Assembly (NCBI RefSeq): GCF_918797505.1
Contig: NC_092794.1
Location: 2,294,001-2,358,000 of the forward strand
Length of the DNA stretch: 64,000 nt
From: Bemisia tabaci
Taxonomy: Eukaryota; Arthropoda; Insecta; Hemiptera; Aleyrodidae
Reading direction: 5' to 3'
Under the pieces are notes generated by a model, which was not told the DNA's origin, made no database searches, and saw only the letters and a list, made by a program, of their open reading frames with translations. The position numbers and the translations under genes are program-made. Every line of letters begins with the position of its first letter. The first letter of the stretch is position 1. Shown here piece by piece: positions 23,919-34,799 of the stretch.

Positions 23919-24360
23919 ATGTTAAAAAGAAATATGTTGGACATAAATCCTATGCGCGTAGTTCCTTTTAGCATAGATACGTCCATTTGGTAGTAAAATA
24001 GCTAGTCTGCTCATATAGCTATGTATTTTAAATTGTGATTCAGGGAGATATGAGGAGATCTTTAACATTCCACCATAAAGACAGTTTTAGTGAACTTGAC
24101 GTGAAATTTAGTGCTTAGACTCTGAATTTGGATCCGTACATAGCTTTACAATAATTGTAGCTACAAAGAAAAGCGAATTCCAAAGGGAAATGTGATGCTG
24201 TAGGTTTGGTAAAAATAAAAATAGGTCCGTACCAATTCAAAATCAAAACTTCGTCAAAATCATGAAATTCATACGTCACGATTGGTGATACTCGCAATGG
24301 CAATTTAACGTTCGCAATGGAGCTCTTGCTTGCGTCAGAAATTTGCAATTTAATTACGGA

Positions 24361-24463
24361 CTCTCTGAACACCTCCTCTGAACACACTCCTCTGAACACC
24401 CCCTCTGAACACACTCCTCTGAACACCTCCTCTGAACACCTCCTCTGAACACACTCCTCTGAA
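24361..24463. repeat. Minisatellite, about 14-bp unit
   Basis: Seven to eight copies of CTCTGAACAC followed by C/A-rich spacers (CTC or ACTC). The array ends in CTCTGAAACACGATGG, which is the inner edge of the family B arm. Confidence 0.85.
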
Positions 24464-25141
24464 ACACGATGGTGCCGCTGGTTTTCTCTGAAATCAACTT
24501 CAAAGCTAAAACAAAGCTCTCAAAGATGAGGCCGGAATGGAGGGGATATCCCAAGCTACCTCCAAGCCGCTCTTTACAAGGACCAACTCTCTCTGCAAAG
24601 ATAGGGAGCGAGTACAATAGCAAGTTTACCGTGTTTTCAGTTTTGGAGTCCCCAAACAAACAAAGCGGCAACCCTGCTATTGTACTTGCTCTCTATTTTT
24701 TCAGAGAGAGTTTGTCTTTATATACTGCCGTGCTGAGGAAAAACGCCGTATGGACCTTCAGGCGTTGCCAAAAATCCTTTGATAAAACAGGAATTTCTTG
24801 GTAAACATATGAATAATTTTCTTCCAATTTTTCAGATAATTTTGTTCGCAATTTCACCGGAAGTTCATGAGCATGTCAAGGAAAAATATTCATAATGCCT
24901 AAAAAATAAACGTTTTATCAAAGGAATTTGGCAACTCTCGAATGTTCATACGGCGTTCTTCCTTAGCACGGCAGTATAGAGGTGTAGTATTCCCTTCATT
25001 ACAGACTCAATTTAAGAGCTTTTTTCGAGCTTTGGAGTTCGTTCCAGAGAAACCCGGTGGCGCCATCGTATTTCGCGCGAAATTCTACGTTAGAGTCAGT
25101 ACTTAAATCTCAAATCCCTCACACATGCAAGAGCTCCATTA
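24462..25141. mobile_element. Foldback family B (B3) with A6 nested
   Basis: Left arm begins at ACACGATGGTGCCGCTGG; its outer 50 bases are replaced by the minisatellite. The right arm is interrupted by a family A element and resumes at about 24979, ending CACACATGCAAGAGCTCCATT. Confidence 0.8.
24725..24974 (+). mobile_element. Family A MITE (A6), nested in B3
   Basis: CTGCCGTGCTGAGG to CCTTAGCACGGCAG, 250 bases, with exact TATA duplications (24721-24724 and 24975-24978). Confidence 0.92.
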
Positions 25142-25194
25142 AGGTTCTTTTCCAAAGATTACATCGCTGAATTTTACTCGAGGTCAGAGGCGGA

Positions 25195-25351
25195 TCCGGC
25201 AATTCGGCAACACCGGATTTTCTCCATTTAAACCTGTGCTAAATAATCGATTCTTGTCGGAGCACTCGGTCCCTTCAAGAGTCGATACATTAATTTCCAT
25301 AGGTTTAAGGGGAGAAAAGGCAGTGTTGCTAATTTGCTGGATCCGCCAATG
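25195..25351. mobile_element. Small hAT-like element related to E and AD
   Basis: CAGAGGCGGATCCGGCAA and TTGCTGGATCCGCCAATG are inverted. Flanks CTCGAGGT and CTCGATTT share 6 of 8 bases. The inside has an E-like CTAAATAATCGATTCTTG core while the ends resemble AD. Confidence 0.65.
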
Positions 25352-26324
25352 CTCGATTTTTTTACTTTCTTTTAAGAGGGAACTGGAGTAATTAACGCCT
25401 TCAACCTTTCTGTGAATTTAACTTAGATCATGGAGAATATTTTCGAAAAATTTTAAATTCAACTGTTACCTGACTTTTTCTTTCAAAAATAAAACATAGA
25501 GGAAGTTAACCAATGCCTGGTGTATTTAGGCGGATCACGGTTAAATCTGTTTAAATATGAACCGTAAAACTCGTCGAATCGATTTAATACCTTCAGGTCT
25601 TACTAGATTTACTAATGAAAAACAATTCAACTTAAATGGCCCTGTGTAGGTACAACGCAAGAAATTAAGCACTACAGCATATGACATTTCGTCAAAATTT
25701 CACGTAGAATGCGACAGAGACTTCAAAAATTTTCAGAAAGAGTTTCCCGTGTCGTATAATGTCAAGCATATGGGGCCTTCCTGAGGAATGCAGCTGTGAG
25801 CAAATACGGCCCAAAACAGCAGCACTAAGGGCCATACAGGTCTGTCCCATATGGTGTTTACAGCGTGATCAAGGGAAGATCGAGAGAGCACTCAACGTAG
25901 TTTCAACTTTTCTGAGCCCGGAGTAAAATTAAAGCGTATAACTTCGGAAATGGAATATTGCAAGGGATAATCGATTCGTCACTGCAAAAAAAAAACAAGA
26001 TACGAAAGAAAAAATCCACAGTTTTCACACACTTCAGAAGGTCTGGGCCCATCTCCATACTTGCAAAATCCGCGACGTTAGATCTTTGGATTTCTGTTAT
26101 TTTTTGAGTGGCAAATTATTGCAAATCCTTTCGCGAATTTATTTCTAAGGTTGTGCTGTTGAGTTGAGTTATACTCAAGATTCGCAAATTGTCATTTATA
26201 TGGTGCGAATGTTATGGAGATCCTAAGATCTCCCTCGTAAACCATACGGGGCCGTTTATGGAAAGGTGCAGCGTAAGGAACAGCTAGGGATACACCTTTG
26301 AAAAGGGTTCTAAGCGGCAGAACT
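25352..26324. other. Gene-free stretch
   Basis: AT-rich, no supported exon or termini. Confidence 0.45.
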
Positions 26325-26570
26325 AATAGGATTTTCGCAAAAAAGAACCATGTCGCTAAGATTGTGCAACTTCTTTTGTCTTGGAAAAAACCTGATTATC
26401 CATTGACAGTTTCTATTTTACTCGCTGTAAACTGTGAATCTAAGACAAATATTACCATGTAAATCTCATATTTCGTCATTATTTCAGTTATTTTACTGCG
26501 AAGGATGAATTCGCACAATCTTAGCACCATTGCAATGCTTCTGGTTCCTTTTGGCAAAATGCAAATTAAT
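26325..26570. mobile_element. Diverged Z2-like element
   Basis: GCTAAGATTGTGCAAC on the left and GCACAATCTTAGC on the right are inverted. Outer GAACC/GGTTCC and TTTTGC blocks follow family Z2. Confidence 0.5.
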
Positions 26571-26639
26571 TTCCGGACATGGACATGAAACGCGTCTCAA
26601 GACGGTGATACGTTAATCAAAAGTGCTGGAGAAGCGGGT

Positions 26640-27190
26640 GACGCAAAACGAACCTGTCGAATCGATAAAGAGCTCCCCGGGCCCAGCGCGTCCGTGACAG
26701 TTACTGAGGCTTGGAACGGGCCACCAGACGGGCGATCCGGAGCGGATTAAATCATCGGAAAAGATAGATAAAGACGGGTATCGGGCGAATCAATACCAGC
26801 TGAGCGGGCCCTCGACCCGGCAGCCCGGGTTCGCGGCGGCCACAGGTCTCCCCGGCTTCCCGGCCCGGAAAAACATGACTGGAACTTACCGGAACTTCGG
26901 CGACGGTGATGCTCCTCGGCTCGCACAAAAATATCCACTGGAATTAAAGGAACGGACAAGCATTCGTTCGGGCAACTCGAGCGGTGCGGACACTTCTCCG
27001 GGCCGACGACGCGCAGCGGGGAGAGAACACAACTGAGCTTCCAGGTTTTCACGCCCCTATCGCCTGGGCCCGGGTCCCCGACGTACAGCCAGCGCTATCT
27101 GTCGCGCCGCGCGCCCACTACGCCGCGCCATCTCGCGGCACCCGCTACCTCGCCGAGCGCGGTGATAACGTCGTAGCCGAACTCCCGTGA
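26640..27190. promoter_or_regulatory. CpG-rich promoter-like block
   Basis: This 550-base stretch is strikingly rich in CG dinucleotides and poor in transposon sequence, unlike the AT-rich DNA around it. It holds the initiator and donor described for the minus-strand leader exon. Dense CpG and lack of MITEs are what one expects of a constitutively used, germline-unmethylated promoter. Nothing in it resembles a protein domain. Confidence 0.45.
26890..27034 (-). other. Candidate first exon (5'UTR) of a minus-strand transcript
   Basis: Seen: inside a CpG-rich block, the minus strand shows an arthropod-type initiator TCAGTT (A at 27034) and, 145 bases downstream, a near-perfect splice donor CCG|GTAAGTTCC (GT at 26889-26888). 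Inverted CCAAT boxes (ATTGG at about 27240 and CCAAT at about 27286) lie upstream on the promoter side. The interval has an in-frame ATG near 27052 upstream of the initiator, but no recognisable protein, so it is best read as untranslated leader. Inference: start of a separate minus-strand gene or an alternative internal promoter for the gene whose exons lie at 30.8 and 43.9 kb. Transcript evidence is absent, so moderate to low confidence. Confidence 0.42.
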
Positions 27191-27456
27191 TAGCCGAGAG
27201 AGTATACGGGAGAGAATTGCCTTCTCTGTGCCGTTCTCTGATTGGTTCATCAGTTTTAGGTTATCGAGGAGCTCCGAAGTTGGACCAATGTAAACAAACC
27301 CGAAATTTTTAATGAATTTTAAGAAAAGGTATATAATTAGAATTCTAGAACAAACTCGATGGCTTCTATCAATAATACTTGAATTTAAGATATATTTCGG
27401 GTTTATACCTCCAAATCGCAGACTCGAAAGTTATACAATAAGATAAGACAAGATTA

Positions 27457-27605
27457 CTGTCGTGCTGAGGAAAAACGCCGTATGAGCCTCAGGCGTTGCA
27501 AAATCTCCTTCTACAAATCGTGAATTTTCGGAAAACTTATGAAAATTTATCTTTCAATTTTAAAGAGGATTTCGTTCGTAATTTGGTCTAAAAAGTCTCA
27601 AAATT
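27457..27605 (+). mobile_element. Family A, left half (A7)
   Basis: CTGTCGTGCTGAGGAAAAAC and the following TCAGGCGTTGCAAAATC match A, then similarity stops near the centre. Right arm absent. Confidence 0.7.
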
Positions 27606-27811
27606 TATCGGCTGAGAGATTAATAATTAGCACACTCAAAGGTTCATTTTCGGCAAAAATACCCATTAAAGGTCGATCCGAACTCAAGTCAGAAGTTGAT
27701 CATTTAAAAATGTCTATCGCATCTAAAATCACGTCTAGAACTTTGTAGAACTTTGTCGCCATCTTCTTTTTTAACAGCCAAACTACGAGCGGAGGGGTTG
27801 GGGTTCGTGTC

Positions 27812-28300
27812 TCGTATCCCTGCGCCGTCGTAAACGCGCATCCTTTCTCTCGCTTTATTTCAATGTTGTGTTTGTTTGCGTTTGTCTTATTCGTAATGGT
27901 GCTTCAAGCACTACGTGAGTAACACATCCAAACGTAGGAAAGATGTGTTCGGGCCTCTTTTTTTAATTTTTCTCCCGAATCTGAGCCAGAACTCATTGAC
28001 GGTATATAGCAGAGCATTGAGAGCTCACGCTTCGCGTCATCGCGCCTTCAATTTTTCAGACGCAGCACGGACGTCCATCAAGTACGAATAGTTGTATCTC
28101 TGCGCCGTCGTACACGCGCATCCTTTCCCTCGCTTTATTACCATATTGTGTTTGTTTGCGTTTGTCTTAATCGTAATGGTGCTTCAAACTAGTAGCATAG
28201 AGCAGAGCGTTGCGAGTTCACGACTCACGCCATCCCGTCTTACATTTTTCATATGCATTGTGGACATCCATCTTGCGCGAATAGTTGTATCGCGTTTACA
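27812..28300 (+). repeat. Family Q, two tandem units
   Basis: TGCGCCGTCGTAAACGCGCA (27821) recurs at 28101, a 280-base period. Each unit continues with CTCGCTTTATT and GTGTTTGTTTGCGTTTGTCT. The second unit lacks about 100 bases of the middle. Other copies: 36322-36575 inverted, 41325-41640 and 11905-12065. Class of repeat unknown. Confidence 0.65.
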
Positions 28301-30095
28301 CTTTAATTTTCTTATTTTTGAATTTCGAGATAAATTAAGGTTAAGTTTGCCCGAGATATGCTATGGTATGTCCGGATCAGTAGTCATTTTGAAAAGGAAG
28401 GAATATGTTTAAAGGTCTCTCAAGAGGTCTATAAAGTGTGCATATGTCTAAAATTCGAATCGATCATTGCTTCTAAGGGAGTTACACATAGCGAATAGCG
28501 AATGAAGGAGGGGGATGATAAAGCGCCTGTATGTCAACAAGAATTTGAAAATTTCACAGAAATGTGTTAACGCTTCAGAAAGTAGTTCTTGGACCTCTGT
28601 TCACCACTATCATGCGAAAAACCACCTATCTTTACTCCTAACTCTCTCTCTTCTTCCGTTCCTTTAAGAAATTTTCCGAATTTTTTTTCGGTCGTAAATT
28701 TGTTTCACTCCTTATTTTATTTTACTATCCGTCAGAGGGGCGCGTTTTCGGCGCGCCTAAGGGGCGTATCTGCCAATGGCAGATTGGCCTTATGGCCACT
28801 CCGAGCCTGTAGAAGGTATATAACTATGATGAACAAATAAAAGAGCGGTACATGCATTCTCTTCCTGTATGTACACTTTATCAAAGATAATTATTTTAAT
28901 AATTAAAATGGAGCGTTCAATCTAAATGGAGCGATTTACTCACAATGCAGCCAATTACGTCGCGCAAATCACCTCATTTTGAGCTTCAATTTTGATCTTG
29001 GAAACCCAGCTTATATAGCTTTCGGCTTTAAGTCAGGTCGCATGCATGTAAGAAGAGTGGGAATCGGTAGCTAGTGGTTTCCGAAAATCTCTAAAATTAT
29101 ACGGTCAACTATAGGAGCGAAAAATGTATCATTGGAAATGGAATGTATATACAAATTGAACGAATATACAAGATGACTCAGCGGAGTCGATAGCTTCAGT
29201 AAAAATAAGACTTTTTTGCTATATTCACGAGTTTGCTTGAACTATACGGTGGATAATGTATTTTACAGTCTCCTATCTACCGCATGCCATCCGTAAGACG
29301 TCTATCTTCGAACCAATTCAACAATAATCACAAATTATTTGTTTAACTGAAACTTTTTTGAAAACCGATTATATAACATCAACAATAATCGTTTCTAGAG
29401 CTGCAAAGTTATGGCTCTGAACACCAGGGCAACTATGTTTACGATACTGAGGGAGCATATTATTCCCTGAAAATTTATTCCGACCACTCGAATAAGTATG
29501 CTGTAAAGAAAAAAAATACGTTTAACAAATACGTTTATACGTTTATTAAACACGTTTGATATGTTTTAGAAAATCATTGGACTACTGGCATTATATTGAC
29601 GAGTTAAGATAATTTATTGTGCTGATAGAGAAAATAATTCATTTCGTCACTTTGGAACCGCAAAAAGCTATACAGTTTGAATAAGACGCTCTCAGTTTGT
29701 TAGGTGCAAAGTTTCGCGAGACCTGAGGCTAGCTCAGAGAGAAGAAAGCGACGAGACTAAAAACGCCTTCATTTCGAGGGAATACGACACGCATGGCTGA
29801 TGCTGTTCAGGTTACTCGATATGATATACCTCGGATACAACATTGTCCGTGAACGATGACGTCAATTTAAATTTGAAGCCAAATTATATCAGATGCATTC
29901 AGTACGATATTTACCAAGACGAGACTTTGTATAATATAATCGATTTTTTAATAATTTTTAGGAATAAAAATTAAATCTTTGACCAGCAAGTTCTCATTAT
30001 CCGAAACTCCGACAATATGCATTCGACCACGACTTAATTCATTTTCGTTCTTTGTTGACTGACAAATTTGATTGACAAAACAGAATTCGACAATT
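28301..30095. other. Long unannotated stretch
   Basis: 1.8 kb of mainly unique AT-rich DNA. At 28740-28845 a GC-richer piece ends in an AATAAA at about 28836, and could be the 3' end of a transcript or retroposon on the plus strand, but nothing else supports it. Confidence 0.35.
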
Positions 30096-30348
30096 CTGCC
30101 GTGCTAAGGAAGAACGCCGTATGAACATTCGAGAGTTGCCAAATTTCCTTTGATGAAATGTTTATTTTTGAGGGAAAATATGAATATTCTCCCTTGCTAT
30201 TCTTAGGAACTTAAAATCAAAATACGAACAAAATTCTGTGTAAAATTGAAAGAAAAATATTCTTAAGTTTACCAGGGAATTAGTGTTTTTTCAAAGAAAA
30301 TTTGACGACGCCTGAAAGTTCATACGGCGTTTTTCCTTAGCACGGCAG
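30096..30348 (+). mobile_element. Family A MITE (A8)
   Basis: CTGCCGTGCTAAGG to CCTTAGCACGGCAG, 253 bases, exact AATT duplications (30092-30095 and 30349-30352). The 30 bases upstream resemble those upstream of A11 at 42125. Confidence 0.92.
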
Positions 30349-30828
30349 AATTTAAGTAGGTTCAAGAGTAAGGGAAGGGGCCGGGAAAGCTCGAGCATAA
30401 AAAATAGTGCACGGCAAACCTGTAGAGTATCTGGCGAAAAATCTCTGCGAACTGGAGTGCGATTGAGACCTTCAAACGTGGAGTCTCGTGGAGCTAATGG
30501 AGCTGGATCATATAATCTTTCCACCCCCACCCCTCACTTTGCAAGGAAAATGCGCCCCAACACGCCTCCCCAATCGTCTGACCTACATTCTCACCGCGCT
30601 CCGTTGTTCCGAGTTCCCGACTTCCCGAGTTACCGATGCTCGTTCAAAGTGTATCAGCAATGGTATTCAGACGCTTTGAAGGGGTTTTTAGTGGGCTGTC
30701 AACAACAGGAGACCTGCTCATGCTACGCCCGCCTCGTCGAGACGGTTGGATATTAAGAGTGGTGAAATTGGTGTTTCCTTTGTTGATCAGTCTCGAGAGA
30801 GAGAATAACAATTAAGATTGTGTCTTAC
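30349..30828. other. Intron sequence downstream of the 30829 exon
   Basis: Minus-strand intron if the gene model holds. Contains a C-rich patch (30520-30540) and no repeat termini. Confidence 0.4.
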
Positions 30829-30915
30829 CTGTTGCAGCATCAACGACATCAACGGTCGTTCTCGGCTCATTTGATTCAATCTTGACGGTTGTCTCCTTAG
30901 TGACGGGCGCCGAGC
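30829..30915 (-). CDS. Internal coding exon of the same minus-strand gene
   Basis: Seen: minus-strand acceptor TTTAATTTCAG immediately before base 30915 and donor CAG|GTAAGAC at 30828. The exon is 87 bases (29 codon equivalents). It enters with two bases and leaves with one, so both flanking introns are phase 1. The upstream exon at 43928-44021 also ends with one extra base (G), and the join makes a Gly codon. The frame reads S-A-P-V-T-K-E-T-T then VKIESNEPRTTVDVVDAAT, a polar, Thr/Val-rich segment without recognisable domain, probably disordered linker. A second frame is also open through the exon but does not match the upstream phase. The intron to the previous exon is 13.0 kb and full of transposons. 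No later exon of the gene was recognised with confidence in the remaining 30 kb. Confidence 0.62.
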
Positions 30916-31077
30916 CTGAAATTAAATAAAAAATCGTGCTCTTATTTAAAGAACATATCATGCTTTTGGACTAGATGTACGTTACGATTAAGTTGAAACC
31001 GATAAGTGTGTTAAACGACGAGGGATGATACGCATGAATTCAAAACAATGCATTTGTTTTTTTCGAGGAGGTTTTAT

Positions 31078-31405
31078 AATGGAGAATTTGCATGCAATTT
31101 TTTTAGTGCTTCATCTGAAAGCGCTTAAAGAGCTGATTTTGCAGTATTTTTATAATTTTTTTCTGGCGTGGAAAATTGGAGAAAAATCGATTCTTAAGTG
31201 AGAAAATGCTCCTTATGACGTCGTCTAGCGGCATTTCCCATTTAAACACATGTATTTACCAGATTTGGTTATTTTGTCATATTTTCTCCAATAATTGTTC
31301 AATGTAAAAACCATGGATATCCTCATACTCAGTTTTCCTAGCAGTCTTATTTTCAAGATGGAATTCACAAAATTTAAGACACCTGCAAATTCCCCATTGA
31401 AAACA
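31078..31405. mobile_element. Family C element (C2)
   Basis: AATGGAGAATTTGCATG start; colinear with C1 over about 330 bases, including AAAGAGCTGATTTTGCAG and GGCGGCATTT-like blocks. Lies 160 bases upstream (minus sense) of the exon at 30829-30915. Confidence 0.65.
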
Positions 31406-32140
31406 CTTTTTTCAAGAAGATTATTAAAACAAGCTGCTGGTTCCAACACTACTGTGTTGGAGAGCTCGCCTTTGGGAAACTATTAACAACTATTAATGAT
31501 TTTTTCTGAAATTGTATATGTATTAAATGAATCTTTACCCAATTATCAGAGGTTACATGCCGATGCAAAATGTTATGACGTAATTTCATATGACAAATTT
31601 TTCACATTACAATAAATAAAGAGAAATAAAGAGAGAGAAATGGAATTATCTTTTATGAATGTGATTTTGCGGCAAATGTTGCAATGGCTATTTTTGCCAT
31701 CGCATTTTTGTTTCTGGCTTTCATCGTTGATAAGCTTTTTCTTAACTTGTCAACAATGTAATGAAATCATATGATTTAATTTTAATTTTTTTTTTTAAAT
31801 CAAGTCGCCAACTTGAATTAAGGTTATACTTTGTTAAGCTGGCAGTCTGGAATTCTGAATTTTTATCGGCACAGAGTTCAAAGAAACTATAATTTAGCAC
31901 GGTTTGGAGGAACGTTTCTGCCATAATTCTTACACAATACTTATGGTATACACTAAGAGCTGAAAAGGAATTCACTTGAATTTTAGCGTGGAGCTCGAGA
32001 GACCACTTCAAGCCTTTGTATGCGAGTGGCTCAATGGAGCACATCACGCCTTTGTAGGTATGGGGTGGCTCAATGGAGCACCTCGCGCACTATAAATAGC
32101 ACGGAGCTCGAAAGAGCACTTCATGCATCTGTATTTTAAG

Positions 32141-32345
32141 GTTAAAACGAACTCTAAAGAAACTCAATGCGAGGCTCAAACGAATTCTCAAGCATTCTAA
32201 ATGCGAGGCTCAAACGAATTCCCAAGCATTCTTGATGCGAGGGGCTCAAACGAATCCTAAAGCATTCTTAATATGAGGTTTAAACAAACTCTGAAAGGAT
32301 CCCAATGCGAGTCTCAACCGAGCTCTCAAGCATGCAATTATTTTG
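32141..32345. repeat. Minisatellite, 34-bp unit x6
   Basis: CTCAAACGAATTCTCAAGC-like units start at about 32141, 32175, 32209, 32245, 32279 and 32313, so 34-36 base spacing with moderate divergence. A looser repetition (GGCTCAATGGAGCAC twice) precedes it at 32026-32083. Confidence 0.85.
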
Positions 32346-33316
32346 AGGTTAATTAACCTTCTATGGTACCAATAACGGCAATCTTAAGGATTATCCATTA
32401 ATTATGCGCAAATCTCAATCTTAGTCTTAGTAACTTAAAATTAATTGAACAAATTATTAAATCACGTCGAGGTCACCATGTTTTTTATTTTAAGAAATAA
32501 TAACAATTGCAAGTACAACTGCACACAAAAACTGCATTGAAAAGATAAGAGGATGATAACATACAATTAGGTTATTTGATATAAAACCATAGCAACATGC
32601 TATGATATGCTCGGCCACTGGAAAGTGCTGCTCTCTAGTGTAGCAAACGAGGAACAATTAATCCTCAGTTGAATGAGGGAACGGAAATGTTCGACGGAGG
32701 AAAACTGTAACCCGCGAAAATTCAACTTTTAGACCTTGAAATCAATGGGATTTTGGCCGTTCCTCCGACGGCAACGAGAACCATCCATTCGTCGCCACGG
32801 ACACTACCAATGCTAAAAGAAATCGATCGCAAAGAGCTCTCCCGAGTGGGCGAGCTCAAAATCAAGCAAACAAAGAAACATACTGTGTCAGTGTATGCAG
32901 AATGTTCGTCGTTGTCAAGACCAAGGAACATGTTTCCATTCTAAGGTTGCGAAATCTTCTCACCCAAGTCTTCTTATTTCATAAAATTGACTGCGCAATC
33001 TCGGTAACAAGTTTTGCTAATTTATGACAGTAATCCGTGGAAAAATCTGTGGAATTATTGTCCAAAAAAAAAAAAAAAAAAAAACTTCACGAATAAGATA
33101 AAAAAATTGGGAGAGTAAAGTTCGCAACGTTGGAATCTTGTTACGTTCCTTTATGTGGGAGACGAATATTTATCAAATACGATGTCTGCTCAATTAAAAA
33201 CCGGATTTTGGTGATAACTAGCCCCCGGCGCGTCCGGAAAAGGCTTTCTTGAACTTTCCTGAAAGCTGATAATGAAGGATAGAGCTCTACATTCACAAAT
33301 TTGAAAAATTCGAACC
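32346..33316. other. Gene-free stretch
   Basis: Includes a run of about 20 A at 33065. Mirrored short frames at 32722-32944 are not convincing. Confidence 0.45.
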
Positions 33317-33600
33317 ATCGCCGGAAAATCGCTGAAAATGATGTAAGAATGAAGTGGCGGATAACAGATCAGCTAAATCGTTCTAATACTTCTAATGAAA
33401 CACTCTCCTTTTACCTGTTGGCGGTTTTTTCGTTGAGTTTGGACAAAACTCAACGAAACTTTGAACTCCGTCCAAACTCAACGAAAAAGCCGCGAACAGG
33501 TAAAAAGAAAGTGTTTTATTAGAAGTATTAGAAGGATACGTGTGAGCTGATCTGTTATCCACCACTTCATTCTTACATCATTTTCGGCGATTTTCCGCAT
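33317..33600. mobile_element. Foldback family N
   Basis: Arms AAAATCGCTGAAAATGATGT and ACATCATTTTCGGCGATTTT pair. They extend through AAGTGGCGGATAACAGATCA and its inverse to a centre with two inverted TTCGTTGAGTTTGGACAAA blocks. 284 bases. Confidence 0.75.
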
Positions 33601-33760
33601 CACAACGCTGACTGCTGGGATGAGCAAAACCGCGTAACTACATAAAGTTCCCATTGGAATAGACACGCTTCTTACAATAGGACGGGAGGACGGAGTAAGC
33701 AGAGGGCCCCCGCCCCCTTCACCAGAGGATTCCGCTGCGTCATTGAGGGAGAATCCAAAT

Positions 33761-33840
33761 CTGCTGTGCTAAGTGAGAACGTCGTGTTAGTGTCCGGATC
33801 TTGCCAAATTTCCCCTCACATAAATTCCGCATTTTTCGGC
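33761..33840 (+). mobile_element. Eroded family A left end
   Basis: CTGCTGTGCTAAGTGAGAAC followed by TTGCCAAATTTCC; the rest is lost. Confidence 0.45.
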
Positions 33841-33980
33841 CTAACTTTTTGACCCATCCTCTCCCCGTAATTAGAAATCTCCTACCCCTTTTGTAGACTT
33901 ACATGAGACTGCCTTCACTTGACTGCCCCCCTGTCCAATATTCAGAAAATTACACAGAGAGTCTGGGAAAAACAAGAAAT

Positions 33981-34233
33981 CGTCACCTTCCGGGCAAAGT
34001 ATCACAAGCGCCATGCAACGTTTCAAAATTTCCGCCGCGATTTTATTTTTTTACAGAGAAATTTTTGGTTGAATCTATTTGAAAATTTCACTGAATTTTA
34101 TCGGCAGTGCAAAGAAAATTCAGTGAAATTTTCGGACAGCTTCGTTGAACGATTTCTCTGTAAACAAATAAAATGACGGTGGAAATTTTAAAACGTCGCA
34201 TGGCGCTTGTGATACTTTGACCGGAAGGTGACG
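33981..34233. mobile_element. Family O long-TIR MITE
   Basis: CGTCACCTTCCGGGCAAAGT is inverted at the right end (ACTTTGACCGGAAGGTGACG). 253 bases, flanked by exact AAAT (33977-33980 and 34234-34237). Same size and duplication length as A and AB. Confidence 0.88.
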
Positions 34234-34436
34234 AAATAATATTTTTCTTGGGATATATATATTATAATTAAAAAAAGGAAGACTGCGCTTTACTCCTTCT
34301 TTCCCTTTAAAATCCCCTGAGGCAAGCTCAGGCCCCCTACCCCCATAAGTAGCTTACGTATAGTACTTGAACGGTCCCAAAGTTAAGAATAATTTTCCTT
34401 CAAATTAGCCTTCGCAATTTTCGAATACAATTCTTG

Positions 34437-34690
34437 CGGGCTGATTATTCAAGTTGACGGACAAAGAGGGCAAAACTAAAATTGAACGATTCTATTGGCG
34501 GAAGCGGGTGGTTGCAATCGACGCAGGGGGTAAGTAAAAAGACTAACTAACGGTTAACCACGAGAGACTCTGCAGCTTTCCCATCTAACCTAAAACAACA
34601 ACCTGTTTCAACCAATGGGATCGTTCTATTTTCCCTTTTTCTCACCTTTTTGAATCGCTGCATCTATCATCAATATCAATTATCAGCCCG
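34437..34690. mobile_element. Family R element (R1)
   Basis: CGGGCTGATTATTCAAGTTGA and the inverse ending AATTATCAGCCCG bracket 254 bases. The interior carries the family blocks GAACGATTCTATTGG and CCAATGGGATCGTTC, which also pair. Other copies near 51.5, 52.0, 56.2 and 61.3 kb. Confidence 0.7.
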
Positions 34691-34799
34691 TTTAACAAAT
34701 AATCAGAAAAATATGGATAAGTTTTCTGGAAAACTCATACTTTTTTGGGATAAATTTAGCAATGGCGAATTCTCATACTACGATTTTCCGGGCATGGAA

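Noticed and set aside
24115..24671. Cys-rich repeat peptides (CSEECVQRGC type)
   Set aside because: Translation of the 14-bp minisatellite on the minus strand.
32141..32345. CRISPR-like array
   Set aside because: Units are contiguous and diverged without spacers, in a eukaryotic context; a minisatellite.
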